5,563 nt of DNA from an uncultured Erysipelotrichaceae bacterium (GTDB lineage Bacteria > Bacillota_I > Bacilli_A > Erysipelotrichales > Erysipelotrichaceae), in the NCBI GenBank assembly GCA_905201565.1, contig CAJKOS010000125.1, forward strand, positions 1-5,563, read 5' to 3'. Positions 1 to 5,266 of the stretch are shown piece after piece. The notes under the pieces are model-generated. The model ran no database searches, was not told the origin of the DNA, and saw only the letters and a program-made list of their open reading frames with translations. Both the position numbers and the translations under genes were made by a program. The first letter of the stretch is position 1; each line of letters opens with the position of its first letter.

Positions 1-806
1 TTAGGTGTAGAGGAGCCACTTGTGACAGCAATTCTTTCATGGTTCTGTATCATATCAATCGTGAGATCTTCAACAGAGGAGATGAGCAGGCATTCTGGTA
101 TGCCTGCTTTTTTACCGGTTTCCGCAAGCTGCCGGGAGTTGTTGGAACGTGGATCACCAACCACGATGAGCAGGTCCGCATTTTCAATCTTCATGACCGC
201 TTCCTGGCGGATGCGGGTCGCATTGCATATTTCTTCCGCTGCCCTGGCGTCTGGATATTTGGATAGACATGCCTCGATGATCTTCTTTGTATCAAGGATC
301 GAGAGGGTTGTCTGGTTGGTGATGAGCACATTGTGCAGGTTTCCTAATGTCTTTACATCTTCCATGCATGTCACAAGGTGGACACGGTCAGAAAGACCAC
401 AGGCTGCTTCTGCTTCGGGGTGGTTTTTCTTGCCGATGTAGATGACATCTCCTTCATGGTTTTTGATGAGGGTATGGGTGCGGGCAACATCATGGCATGT
501 GGCATCAACTACGATGAGTCCTTTGTCTATGGCTTTCTGCCTGACGGCATCGCTGACCCCATGGGCGGTGAAGATGACGACACCTTCATCGATTTCATCG
601 AGCAGTTCAAGACGGGTCTTTGCACTGTTTTCGATGAAACTGATGCCTGCCTTGCGGCATGCTTCGACTACATAGCTGTTATGGACGATCATGCCAAGCA
701 TGGTGATGGGCATGCCTTTATATGTTTCTGCTGTTTCTTTTGCGATCTGGATGGCACGGACTACGCCCTGGCAATAGCCGCGCGGTACTACACTGATGAT
801 TTCCAT
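1..806 (-). CDS. ispH: 4-hydroxy-3-methylbut-2-enyl diphosphate reductase IspH (C-terminus truncated by window edge)
   Basis: IspH reduces HMBPP to IPP and DMAPP, the last step of the MEP isoprenoid pathway, in the cytoplasm using a [4Fe-4S] cluster. I translated 268 residues on the minus strand; the frame stays open to the window edge, so roughly the last 10-25 residues and the stop are missing. The three cluster cysteines are visible: Cys12 in PRGYCQGV, Cys104 in DATC and Cys194 in EEICNAT. Substrate-site residues are also present: His42 (VHN), His82 (TAHG), His129 and Glu131 (HPE, the Glu being the expected catalytic acid), the QTT triplet at 165-167, SNNS at 222-225 and the C-terminal TSGSSTP at 262-268. 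I chose the ATG at 806 because GAAAGGA (819-813) sits 6 nt upstream; an in-frame ATG at 812 directly abuts that site. The gene diverges from the helicase, whose -35 element overlaps this start. I found no convincing ispH promoter. Identity is very secure. Confidence 0.96.
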   Translation of the reverse strand, partial: MEIISVVPRGYCQGVVRAIQIAKETAETYKGMPITMLGMIVHNSYVVEACRKAGISFIENSAKTRLELLDEIDEGVVIFTAHGVSDAVRQKAIDKGLIVVDATCHDVARTHTLIKNHEGDVIYIGKKNHPEAEAACGLSDRVHLVTCMEDVKTLGNLHNVLITNQTTLSILDTKKIIEACLSKYPDARAAEEICNATRIRQEAVMKIENADLLIVVGDPRSNNSRQLAETGKKAGIPECLLISSVEDLTIDMIQNHERIAVTSGSSTP

Positions 807-833
807 CGACATTCCTTTCTTTTTCGGTATAAT
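806..833 (+). promoter_or_regulatory. Predicted vegetative promoter for the helicase-nfo operon
   Basis: A perfect TATAAT (828-833) lies 16 nt downstream of TCGACA (806-811, 5 of 6 matches to TTGACA), which suits a housekeeping sigma factor reading rightward. Transcription would begin near 840 and give a leader of about 110 nt before the helicase ATG. The -35 element overlaps the first bases of ispH on the opposite strand, so the two divergent units share this segment. Predicted from sequence only. Confidence 0.68.
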
Positions 834-841
834 GCTAATAC

Positions 842-860
842 GGGATTTTACGAAAGTCCC
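842..860 (+). promoter_or_regulatory. Leader stem-loop 1 upstream of the helicase gene
   Basis: GGGATTTT and AAAGTCCC can pair into an 8-bp stem (one G-U) around the loop ACG. It begins about 2 nt after the predicted transcription start, so it could cap the 5' end of the helicase mRNA and protect it. No T-run follows, so it is not a terminator. Whether it forms in vivo is unknown. Confidence 0.45.
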
Positions 861-866
861 TTATTC

Positions 867-882
867 ATGCACTTTTGTGCAT
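867..882. repeat. Perfect inverted repeat ATGCAC-TTTT-GTGCAT in the ispH/helicase intergenic region
   Basis: Two perfect 6-bp arms flank a TTTT centre. In RNA this is a compact stem-loop in the helicase leader. In DNA it is a dyad of the size a dimeric regulator could bind between the divergent genes. No T-run follows on the plus strand. I do not recognise it as a known operator. Confidence 0.45.
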
Positions 883-900
883 CTTACAGACCTATTGTAA

Positions 901-916
901 CCTTTTGGAAAGGAGG
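901..916 (+). promoter_or_regulatory. Strong Shine-Dalgarno site partly within a small hairpin
   Basis: AAAGGAGG (909-916) is a near-perfect ribosome binding site. CCTTT (901-905) can pair with AAAGG (909-913) across a 3-nt loop (TGG), which would hide the first half of the site. The site is well spaced for an ATG at 926 (9 nt) or a GTG at 928 (11 nt) but is 32 nt from the helicase ATG at 949. It therefore bears on which start is used. Confidence 0.5.
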
Positions 917-925
917 ATGCCACCC

Positions 926-952
926 ATGTGTCTGGTGGCAGATGTGATATGA
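926..952 (+). CDS. Possible 8-residue upstream ORF (MCLVADVI) coupled to the helicase start
   Basis: The ATG at 926 lies 9 nt after the strong AAAGGAGG and opens a frame of eight codons. Its TGA stop (950-952) overlaps the helicase ATG (949-951) as ATGA, the classic geometry for translational coupling. The peptide has no recognisable motif, so any role would be regulatory: ribosomes load at the strong site, terminate, and reinitiate on the helicase. The competing explanation is that the ribosome site serves an in-frame GTG at 928 that adds seven residues (MSGGRCD) to the helicase. Too short to judge by coding statistics. Confidence 0.3.
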   Translation: MCLVADVI

Positions 953-2319
953 AGAAGTTTGAAGATTTTAATATGCATAAAGAAGTGATGGATCTCATCC
1001 ATCAATGTGGTTTTACATCACCTACACCAATCCAGGAACAGGTCATTCCTGCTGCCATCAGGGGAAAGGATGTCATCGGTCTTTCCAAGACCGGTACCGG
1101 TAAAACACATGCCTACCTGATTCCGATCATGCAGAGAATCGACCCGGATAAGGATCATACCCAGGCGGTTATCACCGCTCCAACAAGAGAGCTTGCCATG
1201 CAGATATATGAAAAGGCAAAGATGATCACGGAATGTGATCCTCGCATCCTTGTGACATTATATACAGGTGGAAGGGAGAGATCCCGCGATGTGGAAGCGC
1301 TGGAGAAAAGACAGCCCCATATTGTAATCGGTACACCTGGCCGTATCAAAGATCTCTTTTTGAATGGTGGTGCACTTCGTCTCGACAAGGCAAGAATCCT
1401 TGTTGTGGATGAAGCGGATATGACATTGGAATATGGGTTCCTCGATGAGATTGATGCCTTTGCCGGAAGGATGGGAGAAGACCTGCAGATGCTAGCATTC
1501 TCTGCAACCATGCCGGATCAGTTAAGACCATTCATCCGCAAGTACATGCATCATCCAATCACCTTCCAGATTGGTGAGACAGTGCGTTTCAACCCGGACA
1601 TCCGCCATGTCCTTGTGCCATGTTATCACCATACATTTGCCGAGACGATTCTTTCCATCCTGCCAGGCTTTCAGCCATATGTATGCCTGATCTTTGCCAA
1701 TACCCGTCAGGAAGCAGCACAGATTGCGGAAGAATTGCGCAACAATGGTGTAGAGGTTTCAGAACTGCATGGTGACCTTACTTCCCGCAAGAGAAGACAG
1801 TCGATGAAAGACCTTGCGGATAGCAGACATACGTATGTGGTATGTACAGACCTTGCCGCAAGAGGTATTGATATCGATACGGTGAGCCATGTCATTTCCT
1901 GTGGTTTCCCAGAAGATCTGGAATACTATGTTCACCGTGCCGGAAGAACTGGAAGAGCTGGTGAAAAGGGCACATGCTATGCCCTCTACCATGAGTCTGA
2001 TGATGCCTCCATCCGTTCCCTGATGAAGATGGGTATCCGCTTTGATCATATGCGCTATCGTAAAGAAGGCTGGCAATCCCTGCATCCATATGGTCAGAAG
2101 AGGCTGAAGAAGGATGATGAACTCGAACAGAAGATCGCCATGATCTACACGAAGAAGAACCAGAAGGTCAAGCCTGGTTATAAGAAAAAGCGTGCTGCCA
2201 AGATTGCCCAGGTACACCGCCATAAGAAGCGTGAGATGATCCGGGCAAAGATCCGTGAAGAGAAAAAGGCGATGTACAAGCAGAGACAGATTGAGAAAAA
2301 CAGGGGGAATGAGAGATGA
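949..2319 (+). CDS. cshB: DEAD-box ATP-dependent RNA helicase, CshB-like
   Basis: This enzyme uses ATP to unwind short RNA duplexes; CshB-type proteins in Firmicutes are linked to cold shock, ribosome assembly and RNA turnover. With the ATG at 949 it has 456 residues and all helicase motifs in order: Q motif GFTSPTPIQ (21-29), motif I SKTGTGKT (46-53), Ia APTREL (77-82), GG (107-108), Ib TPGR (129-132), II DEAD (154-157), III SAT (185-187), IV IFA (248-250), V TDLAARGIDI (300-309) and VI HRAGRTGR (329-336). The last ~73 residues are very basic (about 28 Lys/Arg) and include KVKPGYKKK, a tail I associate with CshB and RNA binding. The start is debatable: a GTG at 928 has the better-placed Shine-Dalgarno, but MKKFEDF aligns with where family members begin, and GGTGG (934-938) precedes the ATG. 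It overlaps nfo by 4 nt. The helicase call is certain; the CshB subtype is likely. Confidence 0.95.
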   Translation: MKKFEDFNMHKEVMDLIHQCGFTSPTPIQEQVIPAAIRGKDVIGLSKTGTGKTHAYLIPIMQRIDPDKDHTQAVITAPTRELAMQIYEKAKMITECDPRILVTLYTGGRERSRDVEALEKRQPHIVIGTPGRIKDLFLNGGALRLDKARILVVDEADMTLEYGFLDEIDAFAGRMGEDLQMLAFSATMPDQLRPFIRKYMHHPITFQIGETVRFNPDIRHVLVPCYHHTFAETILSILPGFQPYVCLIFANTRQEAAQIAEELRNNGVEVSELHGDLTSRKRRQSMKDLADSRHTYVVCTDLAARGIDIDTVSHVISCGFPEDLEYYVHRAGRTGRAGEKGTCYALYHESDDASIRSLMKMGIRFDHMRYRKEGWQSLHPYGQKRLKKDDELEQKIAMIYTKKNQKVKPGYKKKRAAKIAQVHRHKKREMIRAKIREEKKAMYKQRQIEKNRGNER

Positions 2320-3191
2320 TCCTTGGGTGTCATGTACAGATGAAGGCACCGCTGTTTCTTGAAGGCAGTGTAAAGGAAGCGCTCAGCTATGGTTGCAATG
2401 CATTGATGCTCTATACTGGTGCTCCACAAAATACAAAGCGTAGACCAACAGAAGAGCTTTATATCAAAGAAGCACAGCAGCTCATGCAGGAAAATGGTAT
2501 GGACATGGAGAGGATGATCATCCATGCCCCGTATATCATCAATCCTGCTAACAGCATCAAACCGGAAGTACAGGAACTTGCACGGGAATTTCTTGAATTT
2601 GAAACAAAGCGGACAAGTGATATCGGTGCAAAGTATATGGTCCTGCATCCGGGGTCTTTTACAACGACTGATCTAGAAACGGGTATCCGTTCGACCATTG
2701 ACTGTCTCAACAGTGTGCACTATCCAGAAGGAGTTATTGTGTGTCTTGAAACGATGGCAGGCAAGGGCAGTGAGATCGGTTTTCAGTTTGAACAGCTTGC
2801 AGAGATACTCGAAGGGGTAAAGGAACCGGAACACTTTGGCATTTGTCTAGATACTTGTCATATTTCCGATGCCGGCTATGATGTGACAGATTTTGATGGG
2901 GTGCTCGATGCATTTGATCATGTGATTGGTCTAGACAAATTACATGTCATCCACCTCAACGATTCCAAAAATGTGCGCGGTGCCCGCAAGGACAGACATG
3001 CCAACCTTGGACTTGGTGAAATCGGTTTTGAGGTATTGCATGCGATTGCGGAAAACAGGCGGACAGAGCACATTGCCAAGATTCTTGAAACACCATACAT
3101 CAATAAAAAACCTCCCTATGCATTAGAGATTGAAATGCTGAGAAGCGGCATATACAATCCATCTGCACTGGAGGCTTTGGAACAGGAGTAA
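2316..3191 (+). CDS. nfo: Endonuclease IV (deoxyribonuclease IV, AP endonuclease)
   Basis: Nfo cleaves the DNA backbone 5' of abasic sites in base excision repair, using a three-zinc centre in a TIM barrel. The 291-residue product is of usual family length. All nine expected metal ligands are visible: His70 (HAPY), His111 (HPGS), Glu145 (LETMAGKGSE), Asp179 and His182 (LDTCHISDAGYD), His213 (HLNDSK), Asp226 and His228 (KDRHANLG) and Glu258 (LETP). The DNA-facing segment YTGAPQNTKRRP (33-44) is also present. The start ATG overlaps the helicase stop as ATGA (2316-2319), with AGGGGG (2302-2307) 8 nt upstream, so translation is probably coupled and both genes share one transcript. An intrinsic terminator overlaps the 3' end. 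Nothing looks broken. Confidence 0.97.
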   Translation: MILGCHVQMKAPLFLEGSVKEALSYGCNALMLYTGAPQNTKRRPTEELYIKEAQQLMQENGMDMERMIIHAPYIINPANSIKPEVQELAREFLEFETKRTSDIGAKYMVLHPGSFTTTDLETGIRSTIDCLNSVHYPEGVIVCLETMAGKGSEIGFQFEQLAEILEGVKEPEHFGICLDTCHISDAGYDVTDFDGVLDAFDHVIGLDKLHVIHLNDSKNVRGARKDRHANLGLGEIGFEVLHAIAENRRTEHIAKILETPYINKKPPYALEIEMLRSGIYNPSALEALEQE

Positions 3192-3202
3192 TCCTGTTTT
3201 TT
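3181..3202 (+). terminator. Intrinsic terminator of the helicase-nfo operon
   Basis: AACAGGA (3181-3187) pairs with TCCTGTT (3192-3198) in a 7-bp stem around the loop GTAA, and the T-run spans 3197-3202. The nfo stop codon TAA (3189-3191) sits in the loop. The T-run reaches into the end of the convergent ispG gene. It is directional: on the minus strand no T-run follows the hairpin, so it should not end ispG transcripts efficiently. Confidence 0.8.
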
Positions 3203-4271
3203 ATTTGTTGTTGTGTTTTTCCTGAATGATGTTTTCGATTTCTGCAATCAGGGCATCTTTGATCTCGTTTTGTGGTACGGTGCGGATGATCTTTCCCTTG
3301 CGGAAGAGGATGCCGGAGTCATAGGAACCGGCAATGCCGACATCAGCACGTCCAGCTTCCTGGATGCCGTTTACCGGACAGCCCATGATGGCAACCGTGA
3401 TATCTTCATGTACCGTAGCAAGGTAGTCTTCCATCTCTTTGACAAGTGGCAGCATATCATACTGGATTCTGCCACAGGTTGGACAGGAGATGAGGTCTGG
3501 TACACCTTCGATGAGATTGAAGCACTTGAGCAATTGCTTTCCGATGATCAGTTCATCTGCTGGTGGGGCAGAGACGGATACGCGGATCGTATCACCAATG
3601 CCTTCATGTAACAATGTGCCAAGGGCTGCACTGGATTTGACAGCACTTTCCGTAAAACCACCGGCTTCGGTTACACCAAGGTGTAATGGGTAAGGGTAGT
3701 GGTTTGCGGCGAGTTCATACGTGGCAATGGTCAGTTCGACATTGCTGCTCTTGAAGGAAAGGCAGATGTCATGGAAGTCGAGGTCTTCCAGGATTTTGAC
3801 GTGTCTGTCAGCGGAGGCGATCATCGCTTCTGCAGAGAGTCCATATTGTTCAAGGAACTGTTTTTCCAAAGATCCGCCATTGATGCCAATGCGGATTGGT
3901 ACATGTTTTTCCTTGCATTTGCGCACAACGGCTTCTGTCTTTTCCTTTGAACCGATGTTGCCCGGGTTGATGCGGATGGCATCTACACCACCATCCAGTG
4001 CCTTGAGGGCAAGAAGGTGGTTGAAGTGGATGTCCGCAACAAGGGGAATGCGGATGCGCTTTTGTATTTCAGGGATGGCTTCCGCATCTTTTTCATCCAG
4101 TACGGCAATGCGGGCAATCTCACATCCGTGGTCAGCGAGTTCTTCAATTTGTGCAACTGTGCGGTCTACATCTTTTGCAGGAACATTTGTCATGGACTGC
4201 AGTACACAGCGGTTCTGTCCGCCAACCTGTACACCGCCAACATAGATAGGTCTTGTTTCAGTACGTTTCAT
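3201..4271 (-). CDS. ispG: 4-hydroxy-3-methylbut-2-en-1-yl diphosphate synthase IspG (GcpE)
   Basis: IspG converts MEcPP to HMBPP, the substrate of IspH, using a [4Fe-4S] cluster and reduced flavodoxin or ferredoxin. The 356-residue bacterial short form has the N-terminal TIM barrel (motifs LQSMTN 24-29, ADIHFNH 79-85, RINPGNIG 100-107, GVTEAGG 199-205) and the C-terminal cluster domain. The ligands are Cys263 and Cys266 (CPTCGR), Cys298 (GCPVNG) and Glu305, spaced as in E. coli IspG. The usual NGPGEA around the glutamate reads NGIQEA here. The frame is open 40 codons further upstream, but I chose the ATG at 4271 because GAGGAG (4284-4279) sits 7 nt before it and MKRTETRPIYVGG matches the family start; the longer version would run across the rpmG promoter. 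It converges on nfo with 9 nt between them and diverges from rpmG. No clear promoter was found. Confidence 0.97.
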   Translation of the reverse strand: MKRTETRPIYVGGVQVGGQNRCVLQSMTNVPAKDVDRTVAQIEELADHGCEIARIAVLDEKDAEAIPEIQKRIRIPLVADIHFNHLLALKALDGGVDAIRINPGNIGSKEKTEAVVRKCKEKHVPIRIGINGGSLEKQFLEQYGLSAEAMIASADRHVKILEDLDFHDICLSFKSSNVELTIATYELAANHYPYPLHLGVTEAGGFTESAVKSSAALGTLLHEGIGDTIRVSVSAPPADELIIGKQLLKCFNLIEGVPDLISCPTCGRIQYDMLPLVKEMEDYLATVHEDITVAIMGCPVNGIQEAGRADVGIAGSYDSGILFRKGKIIRTVPQNEIKDALIAEIENIIQEKHNNK

Positions 4272-4307
4272 GATTGGTCTCCTCAATACAATTATTGCAT
4301 AATTTTC

Positions 4308-4336
4308 TTGGAATAGAGGGATGATTCTGCTATAAT
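4308..4336 (+). promoter_or_regulatory. Strong vegetative promoter for rpmG
   Basis: TTGGAA (4308-4313) and a perfect TATAAT (4331-4336) are 17 nt apart, and TGC directly before the -10 (4328-4330) gives an extended -10. This is close to consensus and suits constitutive high expression of a ribosomal protein. Transcription should start near 4343, leaving a leader of about 23 nt with AGGAGGT (4354-4360) just before the ATG. Confidence 0.85.
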
Positions 4337-4365
4337 CGTACTGCTGAACAGTTAGGAGGTATAAC

Positions 4366-4518
4366 ATGCCAAGAGAAAATATTACTTTCAAGTGCTCCGT
4401 TTGTGGTGAAGAAAATTACATCGGTACAAGAAACAAGCGTAAGCATGCTGAAAAGATGGAAATCAAGAAGTACTGCCCGCGTTGCAATAAGATGACTCTT
4501 CATAAGGAGAAGAAATAA
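4366..4518 (+). CDS. rpmG: 50S ribosomal protein L33 (zinc-binding, four-cysteine form)
   Basis: L33 is a small protein of the large ribosomal subunit near the tRNA exit site. The 50-residue product, [10 protein letters not shown] at its start and KEKK at its end, is highly basic and of normal family length. Two CxxC pairs (Cys10/Cys13 and Cys37/Cys40) show the zinc-ribbon C+ form rather than the zinc-free paralogue that many Firmicutes also carry. AGGAGG (4354-4359) lies 6 nt before the ATG, and a near-consensus promoter stands about 30 nt upstream. The stop codon is immediately followed by, and shares bases with, an intrinsic terminator, so most transcripts are probably monocistronic. The gene is complete; its identity rests on the cysteine pattern, size and basic composition. 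Confidence 0.95.
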   Translation: MPRENITFKCSVCGEENYIGTRNKRKHAEKMEIKKYCPRCNKMTLHKEKK

Positions 4519-4544
4519 AAATTACCTACATGGTAATTTTTTTT
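4517..4544 (+). terminator. Intrinsic terminator after rpmG
   Basis: AAAAATTACC (4517-4526) pairs with GGTAATTTTT (4532-4541) in a 10-bp stem around the loop TACAT, and the T-run continues to 4544. The left arm shares its first two bases with the rpmG stop codon. The run ends only 7 nt before the next gene's ATG. With few G-C pairs the stem may allow some readthrough into the hydrolase gene. Confidence 0.82.
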
Positions 4545-4551
4545 CAATTCT

Positions 4552-5154
4552 ATGAAATTCGATATATTGCCATTTGGTCTCTATGGTGAAAATGTGTATG
4601 TCCTCCACGACAAAAAACATGTATTGATTATCGATCCGGGTGCTAAGGCAAAACAGATTTCTGCCATGATTGGAGAAGATGAGGTTGTGGATGCCATCCT
4701 TTTGACCCATGGACATGAAGACCATACCCTTTCTGTCGATGACCTTGTGGACATATACCATTGTCCGGTATATCTGCATGAAAGTGATTTTGTGCTCGTG
4801 GATCCACAGGATACAAGAAATATCGGTTCTTATGTCACACCGGTGTATTCTCCTTTGCACAAACTGGATAAGGTGTTGGACATCGGTCCATTCCATATGG
4901 ATGTGTACCATACCCCGGGACACACAGAGGGCAGTGTCTGTTTCCGGTATAAGAATATGCTGTTTTCGGGTGATACACTGTTTGCGGGAAGTTGTGGAAG
5001 AACAGATCTTTTCTCGGGTGATGAAAGCAAGATGCTGGCATCCCTGCAATTCCTGAAGACACTTCCACGTGATCTCACGGTTTATCCAGGACATGGACCT
5101 GGTACGACCATTGGACAGGAAGCTGATACAAACTTTTATATGATGGGACTCTGA
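4552..5154 (+). CDS. Metallo-beta-lactamase-fold hydrolase, glyoxalase II-like (YqgX/YcbL-like)
   Basis: This is a 200-residue, single-domain cytoplasmic hydrolase of the glyoxalase II group; thioester hydrolysis such as S-lactoylglutathione or a bacillithiol equivalent is the family expectation, but the true substrate cannot be read here. The binuclear metal site is complete: THGHEDH (52-58, His53, His55, Asp57, His58), His124 in TPGHTEGS, the bridging Asp141 in SGDTLF and His181 in YPGHGP. The segment AGSCGRTDLFSG (145-156) is typical of the short YcbL-like forms, which lack the long substrate-binding C-terminal domain of classical glyoxalase II. The start MKFDILPFGLYGENVYV matches the family. 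Oddly, no Shine-Dalgarno precedes the ATG, and the rpmG terminator ends 7 nt before it. A terminator overlaps its own 3' end. In B. subtilis a similar gene also lies near comGA. Confidence 0.93.
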   Translation: MKFDILPFGLYGENVYVLHDKKHVLIIDPGAKAKQISAMIGEDEVVDAILLTHGHEDHTLSVDDLVDIYHCPVYLHESDFVLVDPQDTRNIGSYVTPVYSPLHKLDKVLDIGPFHMDVYHTPGHTEGSVCFRYKNMLFSGDTLFAGSCGRTDLFSGDESKMLASLQFLKTLPRDLTVYPGHGPGTTIGQEADTNFYMMGL

Positions 5155-5173
5155 TGATCAGGGTTCTTTTTTT
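5146..5173 (+). terminator. Intrinsic terminator after the MBL-fold hydrolase gene
   Basis: GGACTCTG (5146-5153) pairs with CAGGGTTC (5159-5166) in an 8-bp stem with two G-U pairs around the loop ATGAT, followed by seven Ts (5167-5173). The stop codon TGA (5152-5154) lies within the hairpin, split between stem and loop. Confidence 0.75.
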
Positions 5174-5186
5174 ATGGGAGTAATAG

Positions 5187-5219
5187 AAAAAGTTTTTGCG
5201 GTTTTTTTTTACTTTTTTT
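5187..5219 (+). promoter_or_regulatory. A/T-tract region upstream of comGA
   Basis: The 112-nt gap before comGA holds a run of five As (5187-5191) and T-tracts of 5, 9 and 7 (5193-5197, 5202-5210, 5213-5219). AAAAAGT (5187-5193) and ACTTTTT (5211-5217) form an inverted repeat with a 17-nt spacer. It may be curved DNA, an upstream promoter element or a regulator site for the competence operon. The only promoter-like pair I see is weak: TTGAGG (5218-5223) and TACATA (5242-5247) 18 nt apart. Function is a guess. Confidence 0.3.
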
Positions 5220-5266
5220 GAGGAACTTTGATTTTAGACACTACATAGATAAGTGAAGGAGGTGTT

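Noticed and set aside
842..860. Leader stem-loop 1 as an intrinsic terminator or attenuator
   Set aside because: No T-run follows on the plus strand (next bases are TTATTC), and I found no alternative anti-terminator pairing.
887..925. Possible minus-strand promoter for ispH (TACAAT at 899-894 with GTGGCA-like -35)
   Set aside because: The -35 match is poor and the spacer is 18 nt; several equally weak alternatives exist in this AT-rich stretch.
378..947. A 189-codon open frame on the plus strand
   Set aside because: It is in register with ispH on the opposite strand; the product is unlike any family and the minus-strand IspH has all its cluster and substrate residues.
1759..2648. Long minus-strand open frames opposite the helicase tail and nfo (156-196 codons)
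   Set aside because: They lie fully against two well-identified genes, have no ribosome site I can see, and their Leu/Ser-rich products look like antisense shadows.
4272..4391. 40-codon N-terminal extension of IspG ([10 protein letters not shown] at its start)
   Set aside because: It would run across the rpmG promoter and ribosome site, whereas the ATG at 4271 has GAGGAG 7 nt upstream and matches the family start.
4522..5094. 190-codon minus-strand frame opposite the hydrolase
   Set aside because: It mirrors a plus-strand gene with a complete metal-binding site; composition and lack of motifs mark it as a shadow.
5187..5197. AAAAAGTTTTT as a ComK-type box upstream of comGA
   Set aside because: ComK boxes are AAAA-N5-TTTT; the spacing here is only 1-2 nt, so it does not fit.
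5241..5252. TACATAGATA as a ComX/SigX combox before comGA
   Set aside because: It lacks the CGAA core of TACGAATA and the T-rich element is not at the expected distance.
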